Position numbers and translations under genes: made by a program. This document shows positions 36,801 to 47,950 of a stretch of DNA of 64,000 bases, piece by piece; within the stretch, counting starts at the first letter, position 1; each line of letters opens with the position of its first letter. Under the pieces are notes generated by a model. The model had not been told where the DNA came from, made no database searches, and saw only the letters and a list, made by a program, of their open reading frames with translations. Location of the stretch: assembly GCF_020085105.1 (NCBI RefSeq), contig NC_058042.1, positions 10,680,501-10,744,500 on the forward strand. The letters are read 5' to 3'. This DNA comes from Siniperca chuatsi (lineage: Eukaryota > Chordata > Actinopteri > Centrarchiformes > Sinipercidae).

Positions 36801-39101
36801 ACATTTTAAAATGAACTTTTAAAATGATGATGCATTGTAAAAAATGTAACTACCAAACAGTATATAAAATTTGATCTTAAACTATTAGTCAATTATCAAA
36901 AAATCAGCAGCTGTTTTGATAAATTATTTACTTTAAATGATAAACATTTAATGGTTTCAGCTTCTCAAATGTGACAATGTGGGGCTTTTCCTTGTCTTAA
37001 ATTACAGTACAGGTACAACCCTACAGGTTTGGACTGTTGGTCAGCCAAAACAAGACATTTGAAGTTATCACTTTAAGCCCTGGATAATTGTGACATGTTT
37101 CTTACTTTTTTCTTACATTTTACAAAGCAAACAATTAATATATTAATCAAGAAAATACTGTAACCAGCAGATTAATCCATAATGAAAGTAATCATTAGTT
37201 GCAGCCATATATAATACAGTAAAAAAAAAGCTCCTGCTTAAACATCAATGCTTGAGTAATAATATATAATATTATATCTGTAGATCTACTACTCTATACT
37301 TCCTCCACCACTGCACTTTGGTCCATGTTGAAAAGGGAACTCCACTGACTCTGTTTACAGGTCCTGGGGAGTACTCATATGTGAAAAAAGTCATACAAAG
37401 CCTTTTGTGGTAGTTCCAGGCAATGTCAGTTGGGGCTGAAGACTACAAGTTTGAAAATGAAAGACATCTGTCTGTGTGAAGTTAGAAGTAGTGAGCTTAC
37501 CAGACCTGTAGCCTGCTCCTCATCTCTACATGAGGCTACTGGCTCAAGACTACATTAGCTGCTATTAGTAATAATAAGTGGTTGAATTGCATTGTGGGTA
37601 ATGTAGGTGCCAGATTTTGCCAAGGAAGAAGAATGCAAAAAGACAATATCTCTGTCTATCTCTATCAGCCTCAGTTGTATTTTGTTTTTTGTGCTTATTA
37701 GCAAAAGTTAGCATGCTAACACACTAAACTAAGATGGTGAACACATGGTGGAAACATTATATCTGCTTAACATCAGCATGTTAGCATCGTCTTTGTGAGC
37801 ATGTTAGCAGTTAGCTCAAAGCCTCACAGAGCTGTTGGTTTAAAAAAAAAAAAACATTAATCATATTGTGATCCAAAACCCAGATATATCTAGAGAATGT
37901 ATTTCACACTATTATATAATTTGAAAATCAGTAAACTTTTTAGAGACACATTAAAGGTCCAGTGTGTAACATTTAGGAGGAGCTAAACGGCAGAAATGGA
38001 ATATAATATTTATAAGTATGTCTTAATTAATGTATAATCACCTGAAAATAATCATTGTGTTTTCATTACCTTAGAATCAGTAGGCGATTTTATAATTTTT
38101 AACGGGGGAATGGCCCAGTGGTAGTGACAATGTGAAGCGCCATTACGAGACAAAGCACAGAGCATCTTTTGAGCAGGTTAACAACTGGGATGGATTTTGG
38201 TCATTTTGCCAACAAGGGGGATGGCATTCCCCCTCATCCCAGAACAGACAAACCAGTCACTGGCTCTAGATAGGGCCTTTCACGTTTTCTGCAAGTTTCG
38301 TGGCCACCGTAGTTTCTACTACATGCTCGGAAAGGGAGGGTGAGGCGAGCAGTATTCAAATGGTTGCAAACTGCAATTTCACTGCTAGATGCCACTAAAT
38401 CCTCCACACTGGACGTTTAAAGTGAATTGAATATACTGTAAGTTGATTATCAAGATATGACCAAACTGATGTGTGTTATCATCCGGAGATTCACCTAACA
38501 AGATGAAAAGTAATTTCTTGTACTTGTACTGTTGTTACTAAAATGCACCATTATTACCTCCTGCTTAGACTTTCCACTCAGTTTGTGGATGCCCGACTGT
38601 GAGATAGACGTGGAGCGCTGTGACTGTCTTCCTAGACCTGTGCCGACTCTTCAGCCAAGACCGACCCATCGCTGTCAACTCAACTCTTCCATCTGTGCTC
38701 ACAAGCATCAACGTTTCGATCAAGCCTCCTGCAGGTAGGCCAGAGAGAACCTGTTCTTTAAATGCTCTAGTCTGTTATCTATTGTGTACGACATACTTAG
38801 ACATGCTTGTCATTATCATATAAGCAACAAGTAAAATTGAAATGTTATTAGGAAACAGGTGCTGGGAAATGATTGAAAAATAAAAGGATCCAGTATTAGG
38901 TAAATGAAAGCATGTTCCCAGCAGCTACTCAGACACGCAGGATGAACTGAATAAACTAAAACTCATGCTGAGTTCAGGTTCATCCAGGGTGAAGGCTGGC
39001 AGAGCGGCAGACTTTCTGAGCTCTGTTGTGTCTGAATTAATGCATATTTTATGTCTCTAAATGATCCCTCTTTTATTCACAGATGCAAATGGCCCAAGTA
39101 G
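30642..39101 (+). CDS. vegfd: Vascular endothelial growth factor D
   Basis: Eight exons: 30642-30749, 33591-33792, 33917-34037, 34733-34802, 34963-35090, 35182-35297, 38569-38734, 39083-39101; GT..AG introns, 309 residues. Residues 1 to ~28 form a signal peptide. The N-terminal propeptide carries AAESYSLEILK, matching the cleavage region of human VEGF-D. The PDGF/VEGF cystine-knot domain runs from about Cys114 to Cys193 and includes PPCVSVHRCSGCCNQEG. ANHTECRC gives an N-glycan site at Asn187. IIRR (198-201) matches the known C-terminal propeptide cleavage site. The C-terminal cysteine-rich propeptide (exons 6-8) has the silk-like C-x10-C-x-C pattern but ends early, in CRCKWPK, about 45 residues shorter overall than human. 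VEGF-D is secreted, proteolytically matured and signals through VEGFR-3/VEGFR-2 to lymphatic and blood endothelium. VEGF-C was considered; linkage to pir and grpr and the short C-terminus favour VEGF-D. Confidence 0.93.
30750..32535. other. vegfd: vegfd intron 1, first part
   Basis: No exon or recurring repeat recognised. Pyrimidine-rich stretches occur at 31200-31360 and 31680-31710. Confidence 0.4.
32540..33067. repeat. GCTAAC-rich repeat family
   Basis: Phrases ACAATGCTAACATGCCATTT, CACCATCGTAGTTTAGCATG, TAACATTTGCTAATTAGC, GACTGATGGGAATGTCATTA and GGGATCACCAAAGTCATTAG recur at 37690, 47155 and 62030. Split here by unique sequence. Confidence 0.65.
33068..33443 (+). mobile_element. MITE with terminal 'AAAGGTCCAGTGTGTAGGAT', copy 1
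   Basis: Inverted ends TTTAAAGGTCCAGTGTGTAG and TTACACACTGGACCTTTTAA. The interior (TCTAGAGCCAGTGTTTGGTT, AACATGGCGACCCCCGTGG) is typical of an abundant percomorph element. An open frame inside it is accidental. It lies ~150 bp before vegfd exon 2. An inverted second copy is at 37951-38420. Confidence 0.8.
33826..33874. repeat. vegfd: (TG)n microsatellite
   Basis: Short tract in the 124-bp intron between vegfd exons 2 and 3; it fills much of that intron. Confidence 0.95.
34140..34628. repeat. Fold-back element, 5'-truncated copy
   Basis: GGGGGAAACAGCTAGCC on the left mirrors CTAGCTGTTTCCCCCTG on the right; ends GCAAACTATTCTTTTAA. The outermost left arm is missing. In vegfd intron 3. Confidence 0.75.
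35460..35645. repeat. Interspersed repeat, 'ACTTTACTTGAGTA' family
   Basis: CAAGTACTATACTTGAGTAC, TCTGTACTTTACTTGAGTAG and CTTCTACTCCACTACATTTC are the core of a very common fish repeat. Its usual far end (CTCCACCACTGCA) appears at about 37302, suggesting that later insertions split it. Confidence 0.65.
35700..36610. mobile_element. Harbinger-like non-autonomous DNA transposon remnant
   Basis: GGGTCTCATTTATAACCATT, GCGTGCACACAAGACGGGTC and CACGCAAAAGTTGTGATCTA resemble ends of fish Harbinger/ISL2EU elements, and the right side has ATCCACGTGCGCACATTTCC and TGATTTACCTATTTCCC as their complement. No transposase. Class assigned by memory of the family. Confidence 0.45.
36880..37215. repeat. Interspersed repeat, 'TTTGGACTGTTGGT' family
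   Basis: GGTTTGGACTGTTGGTCAGC, CAAAACAAGACATTTGAAGT, GATAATTGTGACATGTTTCT and GCAGATTAATCCATAATGAA match the copy at 5780 well. Confidence 0.65.
37690..37830. repeat. GCTAAC-rich repeat family, fragment
   Basis: TTAGCAAAAGTTAGCATGCT, ACTAAGATGGTGAACACATG and CATCAGCATGTTAGCATCG. Reverse orientation relative to the copy at 32540. Confidence 0.6.
37951..38420 (-). mobile_element. MITE with terminal 'AAAGGTCCAGTGTGTAGGAT', copy 2 (inverted)
   Basis: Ends TTAAAGGTCCAGTGTGTAAC and CCACACTGGACGTTTAAA. Interior CACTGGCTCTAGATAGGGCC and GGTGAGGCGAGCAGTATTC are complements of copy 1 at 33068. In vegfd intron 6, opposite orientation. Confidence 0.8.
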
Positions 39102-39104
39102 AAG

Positions 39105-39870
39105 TCCACTGGGGAAATAAATTAGGACAACCTGCTCGCCAAGGATGTTTGGAGGCAGAGAAAAAAGGCTCATAATTTATTTACAGTCCTATTTATACCA
39201 ATCACTTTAACAAATTAAAATTATATTAACGAACATGACCATGTTAATTGATTTCTTTAACATGCTTACTTTATGTTTCAATCAATGTATAAAGTGTATG
39301 ATTTGTACATTTGTTCTTTGTGCACTGAATATGTAGTTTATATTAAACGATTATTTTTGTAATTTGAACTTGCTTTGAATTTATGGATTATTGCTTAACT
39401 TCTGATGGACATTTCACCAATATTCTACCGTTTGTTAATCTTCATATACTCATGTCCTCTTGTTATTCAAAACAATTGAGTACACAACTCACCTGTATGC
39501 TGAGCTTGCCTTTAGAGGGTGAAAAACACAGCTTTTGCTTCATGGGCAACAAGGGCTGCTGAAATCTGTATGAACAATTAAGTTGTTAAGTGAACAATAC
39601 ACAGTAAGTTAAGTCTTGTTACTTCAGAAAGACAATAAGTGTATTGTAACCTGATAATCTTGTTCCTTGGATTTCATCTTCATACTGTCTACAACATGTA
39701 TTCATCATTCAGTATTCAGGTTTTCATCTTTTATTGTTTTATAACATTGAATCAATCAGGATTTAATGTGGCTTTTGTGACTCTGATCCAACAGAAAAAT
39801 ATCGTTTTAATGTCAAAGTAAAACCAGATTTCTATAAAGTGATTTAAATTCATTACAAATGTAAAACACA
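39105..39870. other. vegfd: vegfd 3' UTR and spacer
   Basis: A candidate ATTAAA signal sits near 39343. No other feature was recognised up to the Tc1 fragment. Confidence 0.4.
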
Positions 39871-39879
39871 AAACACTTG

Positions 39880-40430
39880 TTTGTCCTAATAGTCAACCCC
39901 TTTAATAGGACACAAAATGATCACTGGTGCAGCCAATTGGTTTTAGTAGTCAAAGGGTTTCAATTGATTGTAGTATAAATACACTTGAATATGGAGGGCT
40001 TGTGGGGGTAGAGGATAAAAGAAATGCACCAAAATACAGGGAAACTTCTGGAGGAAAACCTGATGCAGTCTGCAAGGAATTTGCAACTTGGGGAGAGGAT
40101 TTGTTTTCCAGCAAGACAATGAGTCCAAACATAAAGACAAAGCTAGACAGGAAATGCCTTCAAAACAACAATGTGAATGTCTTCGAGTGGCTGCTTAGTC
40201 AGTCTGTCTCAGTCCAATTGAGTATATGTGGCTGGACTTGAAAATGGCTGTTCACTCACGATCCCCATACAACCTGACAGAGCTTGAGCAGTTTTGCAAA
40301 GAAGAATGGGGAAAATTACAGCGTCCACATGTGCATGTGTCCACTGCTGCCAAAGGTGCATCTACTAAACACACTTTTACATACTTTTATTTGACACTGT
40401 ACAAGCAGCTGTTTTGCTGAGATGTGCTGC
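39880..40430 (+). mobile_element. Tc1/mariner transposon fragment
   Basis: The left part (CAGCCAATTGGTTTTAGTAG, GTTTCAATTGATTGTAGTAT) is the typical 5' non-coding region of a fish Tc1-like element. The right part encodes, in two frames, TMSPNIK, NNVNVFEWLLSQS and then MWLDLKMAVHSRSPYNLTEL followed by EQFCKEEWGKL, the C-terminal end of a Tc1 transposase (DDE region). At least one frameshift and a large internal deletion; inactive. Confidence 0.8.
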
Positions 40431-40434
40431 ATTG

Positions 40435-41555
40435 CTACGTATTTAGTATCTGAGAATCTTTTGTTAGCCAGATCGTGGCAGAGAAGATAGACATCTACGC
40501 CTCCGGTTTTGTTTTTGACATGTTATATTTTTAGTATTTGAGCTTCCAGGTGAAACTCCATCTTCTCTAATAATGTTTGAAGACCTGCAGCAGGAACGAT
40601 GCAGCTTTTAATTACAGAGTGTACTGTAAATATGGCTTCTCAAAAAAACAGGTGCGTCATTTGTAAATGTGCTTCAGTTACTGTTATTGTTTGGTGAATG
40701 TATTGATTTCAAGTCTGGTATTCTTATTTTTTCTCCCAGCTTTGCTGCTGATCAATACAATGCAAACATTAAAGTGTACACTATATGTCCTCCCTTCTTT
40801 TGTTGGCATCAGGATTGATTTTGCACCCACCATAAAATGGCAAGATACCATAATGTTGTCGTGTCTCACAGATCCAGTGGATACATTCATAAAGGTGTCC
40901 AGACAAGCTTTCCTGTGGGTGCGTGCTCTAATAGCAACATTAAACAGTATCAGTGCTCCTGCTCCTGTGTCATGAGAGCCCCACCCTCCCTTTGGGAGCC
41001 ACGCAGGCTGTTAACAAGGTCAGAATAAAGACTGTCAGCAGTTGGAATGACAGGCCAAACCAATGTCACCTCTTCGCATGGGATTAAGCTTTTAACTCAA
41101 CTGATCTTTCCCTAGTGGTAATAAAACAAATTAAAATATGTTTTTGTACATATTTCATACAAACATTTAAATTTGTGTTGCATATTCCAGATTATAAAAT
41201 GATACAAAATACTAAACAGGCCTGAAGTTACAAGGAGTTTTGTCTCCACCTTGCTGCACTGTTTGTGTACTGTTTTCTCACTGTTCCTCACTGTTACTTG
41301 GAGTAAAAACATCATTACAAAATAACTGTTTTTTGCACTCTTGCAAAAAAAAAATCCATTGCTGTGTTTACAGTTTTCTAAATACCAAAGATTAAAATCC
41401 CTATTTAACATGTAAAACTCCTTTTTGTTCAGCTTATATTTATTTTTGAAGGGAAAAAGCAAGCAGAGTCATATAGTGAAAATATGAGATAAATTTGAGA
41501 TTAAGCGATTAATCTCAAAATATGAGACCTTGATCTCTGTAAATCAAAGCAACAA
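40435..41555. other. Intergenic, no recognised features
   Basis: Between vegfd and grpr. Short open frames are present on both strands but none resembles a known protein or shows splice logic. Confidence 0.4.
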
Positions 41556-41559
41556 TCTA

Positions 41560-41955
41560 TTAAAGGTGCCCTGTGGAGTTTTCTTGTAATTCAACAAAAG
41601 TTATGTTTACATTGAGTGTTACTCACCAAAACGCATTGTGTGTATCACTGAGGTTAAACAACCATGTTGAAATGATTTCCTTTCTCATAAAACATTTGCA
41701 AAGCCAATTTTTATTTAGTATTTAAAATCCTGCATTATTATTTACATCCATGTTTACTAGCTTGCAGTCTTCTTCTTCCCTGCTTACGTTGGCACATTGC
41801 AGCATATGTTGGCGTGTTACCACCACCTATAGATCCGTGGAATAGTGTGAAGCATTGGCAGCAATGTGTATCGTGGGATACACATGAACGGGCACCCACT
41901 CATAAAAAAACTGCTCCATCGTCCTACTAGACATCAGAAACTCCACAGGGTATTT
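41560..41955. repeat. MITE, 'GGTGCCCTGTGGAGTTT' family, copy 3
   Basis: TTAAAGGTGCCCTGTGGAGT at the left and AAACTCCACAGGGTATTTAA at the right form clean terminal inverted repeats of ~18 bp. This is the best-preserved copy, about 390 bp. Confidence 0.8.
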
Positions 41956-41959
41956 AATT

Positions 41960-42240
41960 CTTTAGATGTTCAAAAAACTTGAATAACTGAACATCAACTT
42001 AGATAAAAATTAATAGATATGAATGAAATACAAACAATAAAGAAAGGATCACCTAACTCAAAACGTCAAATCTAAGTCCAAATCATCTCCCCTGGTTTTG
42101 GTGTAAAGGCTACATGTTGTAGTGTTGGGGAAATATAATTTGGGAAAGGTCCTTCAAGTCTAATAATATACTGTAAGTACATTGGTTACCTTCACCAAGC
42201 CACACACAGGAAAAGTTTACGATGAATGATGAGGATGACA
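41960..42240. other. Intergenic, no recognised features
   Basis: AT-rich spacer. Confidence 0.4.
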
Positions 42241-42242
42241 CA

Positions 42243-42375
42243 CAATATGGCCAAAAGTATGTGTACATGAGAATAATTCACTCCTGAACATTACACTCAT
42301 GTGTAATTGCTAAACATTTAATTCCAAAACCAAGGGCATCGAAATGAAATCCCTGTGGGAGATTTTGAACATAAT
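42243..42375. repeat. MITE fragment with 'ATGGCCAAAAGTATGTG'
   Basis: ATGGCCAAAAGTATGTGTAC, CCTGAACATTACACTCATGT and TTCCAAAACCAAGGGCATC follow the order of an abundant fish non-autonomous Tc1/mariner-related element. Only the left part is present. Confidence 0.55.
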
Positions 42376-42379
42376 CAGT

Positions 42380-43485
42380 TTCTTTTAAAGGCTCCAAGGT
42401 GCCCAAATAGCCAAAAATAGCCACATCTCTCATGGTTTTCTATCAGGAACATACTGTTGCATATTACAGGACATGAAATTGCACAAAAATCGTAATTTTA
42501 CCTCAATGCAGCACAATGGGTGAAAAGAAAATGATGCATGCTTCATCATAAAAAAGTTTTCTTTAAGGAAGTCAGAAAACACATTAAAGAAACATAAAAA
42601 TGCTGGCGAGAAAAAGCAGTTCCCATCTTCATTCCAATTAACAGAAACAAACCTATTAAGGTTGGCAGATTACAAAATTGTAGAAAAGACTTTTAAACTG
42701 CAGAAATAACAACAATGTGATGTCACAAAAAAATGAAAATACCACAAGCACTTTATCTTATTCACTTTGCATTATTCAAAGCCTGTTACTCATTGTCCTT
42801 AATCTCTTCTTTGCTACTATTACTATTATGTAGCACAACATTTCCTCATACTACATAATAGTAAAAAAGTACATCTTTATCGTTACCTGAAATTTTCTGA
42901 AAACATAATCCACAGACATTTAAAAAATAATTTCTCAGAATTACTTTGTTATTCCCATTTATTTTTTTGATCAAAATACATTGCAGAGGGTTGTAGAAAT
43001 CAGTTTGAACATCTTGTAATTCAAATTAAATTGAAATTAAGGTTGCTGGGTGGATTTAGTGTATGCCTTAGTAAAAAAATGAATCCTTCAGATGTGTAAA
43101 ATGTGTAAGCCAGAAGACTTTTAACTATTAACTTCAATATATCAGTCTCAAATGAAAATGAAAATGAGACCATTAGGATGGGAATTTGTTAATGTTATGT
43201 GTTGTTCTCTAAATTTGTATTGTCTGTTCACCAGGCAAAAGTCACTGTAAATTGTAAAGATCTGATACATGGCCCAGACAGAGCCTCAAACAAAACAGAA
43301 ATAAGACTCTCTTTGTTATAGCTGTGTTGCAAGACAAATAGAGATGCTGTAAAGAGGCCCCCATGTCACCATAAAGCGACACTGACATTAACTGTGGAAT
43401 TAACATGATGACATTTCAGTCCTCTGATGTCCTTTGATGGGTCTGACACTTAACATTTGGTTGCTTCCTAGGATAGGGGGCTATG
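42380..43485. other. Intergenic, no recognised features
   Basis: AT-rich spacer with no exon, RNA gene or recurring repeat. Confidence 0.4.
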
Positions 43486-43489
43486 GAAT

Positions 43490-43640
43490 CATGAATGTGA
43501 GTGTGAATGGTTGTCTGTCTCTATTTGTCATCCCTGTGATTGACTGGGGACCTGTGGTGGGTGTACCCCCCCCCCAACCCTCAAGGATAAACGTGTACAG
43601 CTAATGGATGGGTGCAGCCTAGGCTGGCACATAAATGTAA
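43490..43640. repeat. Interspersed repeat, 'GGTTGTCTGTCTCTATTTGT' family
   Basis: TGTGAATGGTTGTCTGTCTC, TGTGATTGACTGGGGACCTG, GGGTGTACCCCCCCCCCAAC and CTCAAGGATAAACG, then AATGGATGGGTG. A common fish repeat. A weaker tail occurs near 61925 (GTGTACCCCCCTCTCACC). Confidence 0.6.
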
Positions 43641-43644
43641 CAAG

Positions 43645-44555
43645 GCCACCAACCATCATATGGATCAATACAGTGCTCAGTGAACGGGCATAACACCTAC
43701 ACACAACACTGACCTTTAATGTGACTGTGTGAGGTGTTCAGGAGGGCTGGAAGTGTGCTTTTAATTTCTTTCCTCCTGGTGAGACAGTTCTGAGTAATCG
43801 TAAGGCCCTGTTTATACAAAGATGCCTATGAGGAAAACTTTTGAATATCTGTATTTCAATAGAAATAGAATAGAAGGATGAGACTGAATTGTAGTCACAA
43901 GTGGTGAAACACTCCATAAATTATGCAGATTTACCGCTTTATCATGTCGGCGTTATACATTATTGATCAATGACAGTTTCTAGACCTACACTCCATCACA
44001 AAAGTGATAGTTTTGTTTTTCTTTGTTATTATGATATACTATTGATTCTAATGTGTACTCCCCCCTCCTGCACAGGCAAATGAAAAAAGCTTGAAGAGGA
44101 CAGATGTTTGTTTTTTTTTGTTAATTTTTTTTGTTAATGTGTGACATATAATAAAGATATTAATAAATTGATTTAGGGCTAGTAATTAAAAATTTTGTAG
44201 GGGTTTCGATTATTTCGTTTGTTTAATTATTACCTTACACATAGCATTTATTCTTAACATAGTTTTGTGATTATCTTGTAATTTTAATGTTGTGACTTTA
44301 ATGAACTACTGCCTGTACAAGAAATTGCACTTGGTGAAAATAAAGAATCTAATACTAATCACACATATTGTGAATTTCTTAAAGTTCCTGGATGTTTGAG
44401 CTTCACTGTGCAGAATGATGTATGTGTAGAATTTGAAAAACATATCAAACACAAATTATTATTCAAAGCAGAGTAGTTTTATATGTCTTAAACATGTCTT
44501 GAATAGGATCTTTAAACAATTAATGAACTTGATTGATTGCAAAAATCATTATACT
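43645..44555. other. Intergenic, no recognised features
   Basis: AT-rich spacer. A phrase near 44270-44350 ending in AAATAAAGAATCTAATAC may be an old LINE tail. Confidence 0.35.
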
Positions 44556-44574
44556 TGATGTTATATTTTCGGTT

Positions 44575-44820
44575 GTAATCCTGCAGGTGCAAGTATGAGA
44601 GGTGGCCATGCAGAATTCCTTCTGGCATCATGCAGGAACTATCAAAGCAAAAAATTCCTGCAGGAAGCAGAGGAATCCCGCAGGAACTCAAAAGCAATTG
44701 TGCAGGATTAATCTTCCTGCAGGATTTATGATGAATTCCTTTATAATTCCCTCAGTATGAAGGAATGAAGTGACCTTTACATTTTTCTGCAGGGTTCCTG
44801 TATGACTTTTTTGAAAGTCT
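44575..44820. repeat. Cluster of 'TTCCTGCAGGAA'-like palindromic units
   Basis: CCTGCAGG or close variants recur in ~230 bp: AATCCTGCAGGTGC, AAAATTCCTGCAGGAAGCAG, ATCCCGCAGGAACT, ATCTTCCTGCAGGATTTATG, TTTCTGCAGGGTTCCTG. Looks like an internally repetitive element; no coding. Confidence 0.55.
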
Positions 44821-44824
44821 TCTT

Positions 44825-46340
44825 TTGTTAGTCTTAAAGTTTGTGTCCTTCATTCCTTAAATTAAAAATATATATAGTAATCCTTATTTACATTCCAGAC
44901 TTTCCACAGAATGAGCCAGACCATAAAGATGACATGTTAAGTAGATGGTTGAGACCATGCAGGACAGAAATTTGGCAAGGAGCTTTCACCACAATTAAAC
45001 AAACACTATCCAGACTGAATTATGCACCCACTTATCACAACCTGGGCATGATCCTCTCCCTCTGTGAAACACCAAATTAGGACATTGCGGTTTGATATGA
45101 CTGTAAATCTAGCATGTGACAGTGCAGAATAATCATGTCCAGTGAACACAGTGCTGAAGAAACTATGTGGTGTATACACAGTCAACAGGACTAATACTCT
45201 AAACATAACCACAGTACAAAGACACACATGAGGATCCACTTTCACTATGCAGTATAATGTAGAAAGTGATATACTGCACACTAATTTGACTGCCATTTTT
45301 ATTGATTTATATTATTTGTCTTCTATAGGGAAGAGAAATGCATGATGCAATATGCTTAAGCTAAACACCAACAGTCTGTCAATTTAATTTCCTTGAAAAC
45401 TTCATGAAAACTGCATTAACACACAACTACAAAAAATATAAATACACATTGCATGATCGGATACCAAATTACAGATGTAATTTCTAATACATGCATTTAC
45501 ATTCACTGTTCATTTTCCACACTGTGTACAACTGAGACACATTTCAATAAACATTCTGTAACCAGAGGACAACTAACATTTAAAATACATATCTGAAGGT
45601 ACACTTAAGATTTCACAGTTATCATAGCATCTAACATTTAGAAATATTATACACATACATAAACAGTGTACAGGCAGAATATTATACATCAATATTCAGT
45701 AGTATCTCAATATATAGAGATACCACATGTTAGAGCACACTGATGGAACTTTCATCTTTTTGGCAACATCATCGCAACAAATCATTAAAAAAGTTATTTT
45801 ACTTCATTAAAGGTACTTCTCCACTCCTTGAAGTGGTACTGCCTTGGTACTAAAGGGGTGAGTCGCCTTATTTCTAAAGACTAATACTGATTTCTGATGT
45901 CTTTTCACTTCTATAAATACTGTATGTCTAGCTTCACTAGAGATGATTATTGTTCACAGAAGCAAAAAGCTATTCTTTCATGTCTCTCCTATTCCAAATT
46001 ATACACCTCTGTCAGAATGTGTAAGCTTGGATGAAACCCTTAAAGGGACTCTCCACAAGTTCTACACATGGTGTGCAGGCAAGCTGTCATGGGGAGTACT
46101 ACTCTGTAAAAACAGTTGACTAATGTCTTCTGTGGCTCTGGAGGAGCTTTGCCAAGTCTAAGAAAACACTCCTGATGATGTCTTCAGGTTTATCCGAGAC
46201 TCAACATTCATAACAGCCTGTGATACAAACTGGAGGTGTGCCGCTTGAAAGATGGGGTCATTTACCAGGTATAGAGGGTATACCAATAGATCCTGTCATG
46301 TTGCATTATGGGAAAGATCAACCCTATCTCCTAGAAGTTT
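44825..46340. other. Intergenic, no recognised features
   Basis: Contains an 80-codon open frame at 44841-45080 without recognisable similarity or clear splice context; not called as a gene. Confidence 0.4.
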
Positions 46341-46348
46341 CATTTAGT

Positions 46349-46983
46349 GTTGCCAACTAGCGACAAATTTAGTGACTTATTCAGATCATCAGGGAAAAGG
46401 CGAGAAATATATTCACATATATTATATTGTAATTCATTCCCATGCATGGTGCAGCTCTTCAGCCAATAGTGTCACTCTTCTCTCCTCTTGCACTGTGCAC
46501 ACACAGTCAGTGTGTGGCGTGTGGGGCTGCTTCACTCTTTCTCTGCGGATCTCTGGATCAGGATGTTATAGCTTGTAAATATGTAAATAGTTTGTTTGTG
46601 CTTCTCTCTCACTCTTTCTCTCTGGATTAAGATGTTACTACATGTTGCAAATATGTAAATAGTTTATTTGATCTTGTAAATATTTAAATTGTTCGTTTGA
46701 TCTTCTCCCTCCTCCCTCCCTTTGTATTAATTTTTATTTTTTATTTTTTTTTACTTTTTTACTTAAAATACATGATGTCCCTGTAGTGAGTTTGTGATTA
46801 TTTAGCCACAGATTTCTCTAAGTTTTATATGTCTTAAATTAAGGTGATCTTTCCTTTACTGCACTAAGCTTTATGTAAATGAATGTGTGATGATGTCATC
46901 AAAATGCAAATGAGCGTATGACATAAACTAGCGACTTTTGGAGCTAGTGCTAGCTACATTCATTGGAAAAAAGTTGGCAATAC
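46349..46983. mobile_element. Non-autonomous DNA transposon with TAGTGTTGCCAACT ends
   Basis: Left end TAGTGTTGCCAACTAGCGAC and right end AAAAAAGTTGGCAATACT are inverted repeats of about 13 bp. Next to them AGCGACAAATTTAG and AACTAGCGACTTTTGGAGC repeat. About 635 bp, no transposase. A familiar percomorph element; class not assigned. Confidence 0.65.
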
Positions 46984-47154
46984 TGGTTTCATTTATATAC
47001 TACTAGTTTGCAACAGCAAATACGTTTTAAAGGAAACGTAATGCCGCATGGATTACATTTTTGTCAACATAATGAAGACACATTGTTAATTAACGTGTCT
47101 GGCAGATTTGTAGCCAACAGTCGATATATCATCAACAAAATTTTAAAAGCAAAA

Positions 47155-47425
47155 GTAGTGACATTCCCATCAGCTTCAGCTGTACTTTGTGTTTAGTGCT
47201 AATTAGCAAATGTTAGCATGCTAATATGCTAAACTAAGATGGTGAACATGGTAAACATTATACCTATTATACCTGTTAGCATTGTCAGCCTGAGCATATT
47301 AGTATACTGACATTAGGATTTAGCTCAAAGCACTGCTGTGCCAAAGTACAGCCTCCCAGAGCAGCTAGCATGGCTGTAGACTCTTTGTCTTGTTCCACTA
47401 TATCTGCTTATGGCAACTAAAGCAT
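47155..47425. repeat. GCTAAC-rich repeat family, inverted copy
   Basis: GTAGTGACATTCCCATCAGC, GCTAATTAGCAAATGTTAGC, ATGCTAATATGCTAAACTAAGATGG (partly) and TTAGCTCAAAGCACTGCTG are complements of the phrases at 62030-62240. Confidence 0.65.
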
Positions 47426-47429
47426 GACT

Positions 47430-47945
47430 AAACTATAGCTATGTTCAGGCGCTCACAGCACTTTGTTAAGCATTAACGTTTAACCGAAACCACCATCTTT
47501 CCCTACCCTTAACCAAAGTTGCTTTTGTTGCCTAAATCTACACACATGGGACTCAGGGTGCCAACGCCAGTCTACGGTGTCAAAGTCCTTTGCTTTGTGC
47601 GCTCCTTATGACAACCATGTGGTACAAAAACTTGCACCTTATTCATTGGAATAAAGGTTGCCTAATCCAGGCAGCAATTACTATCAAGATGTAATCAGTA
47701 AAACAAATTAGTATTATATGTGTAAATGTATTTTCTAGGACACAGGCTTTCATTATTTTAAGAGACCCATACTAGCCTAATTAGTCAAAGTCAGAATATA
47801 CTGGCCAGTTCTGCTTTGACTCTGACCATTCTTTTTATAATAAAGTCCCCAAACTTTATGGAAGTGAAATTTTTAAACACTGGAGTGATTATCTGTACAA
47901 TTATGCAAGGTTCTTATTATCACAGTGTTTTGTAAATAAACACAC
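47430..47945. other. grpr: 3' flank of grpr, no recognised features
   Basis: Should contain the grpr 3' UTR on the minus strand. A TTTATT (AATAAA in gene sense) lies near 47934. Confidence 0.35.
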
Positions 47946-47950
47946 TTCCC

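Noticed and set aside
44841-45080. 79-residue open frame in the vegfd-grpr spacer
   Set aside because: No recognisable similarity, no matching neighbouring exons, and start region AT-rich; probably chance.
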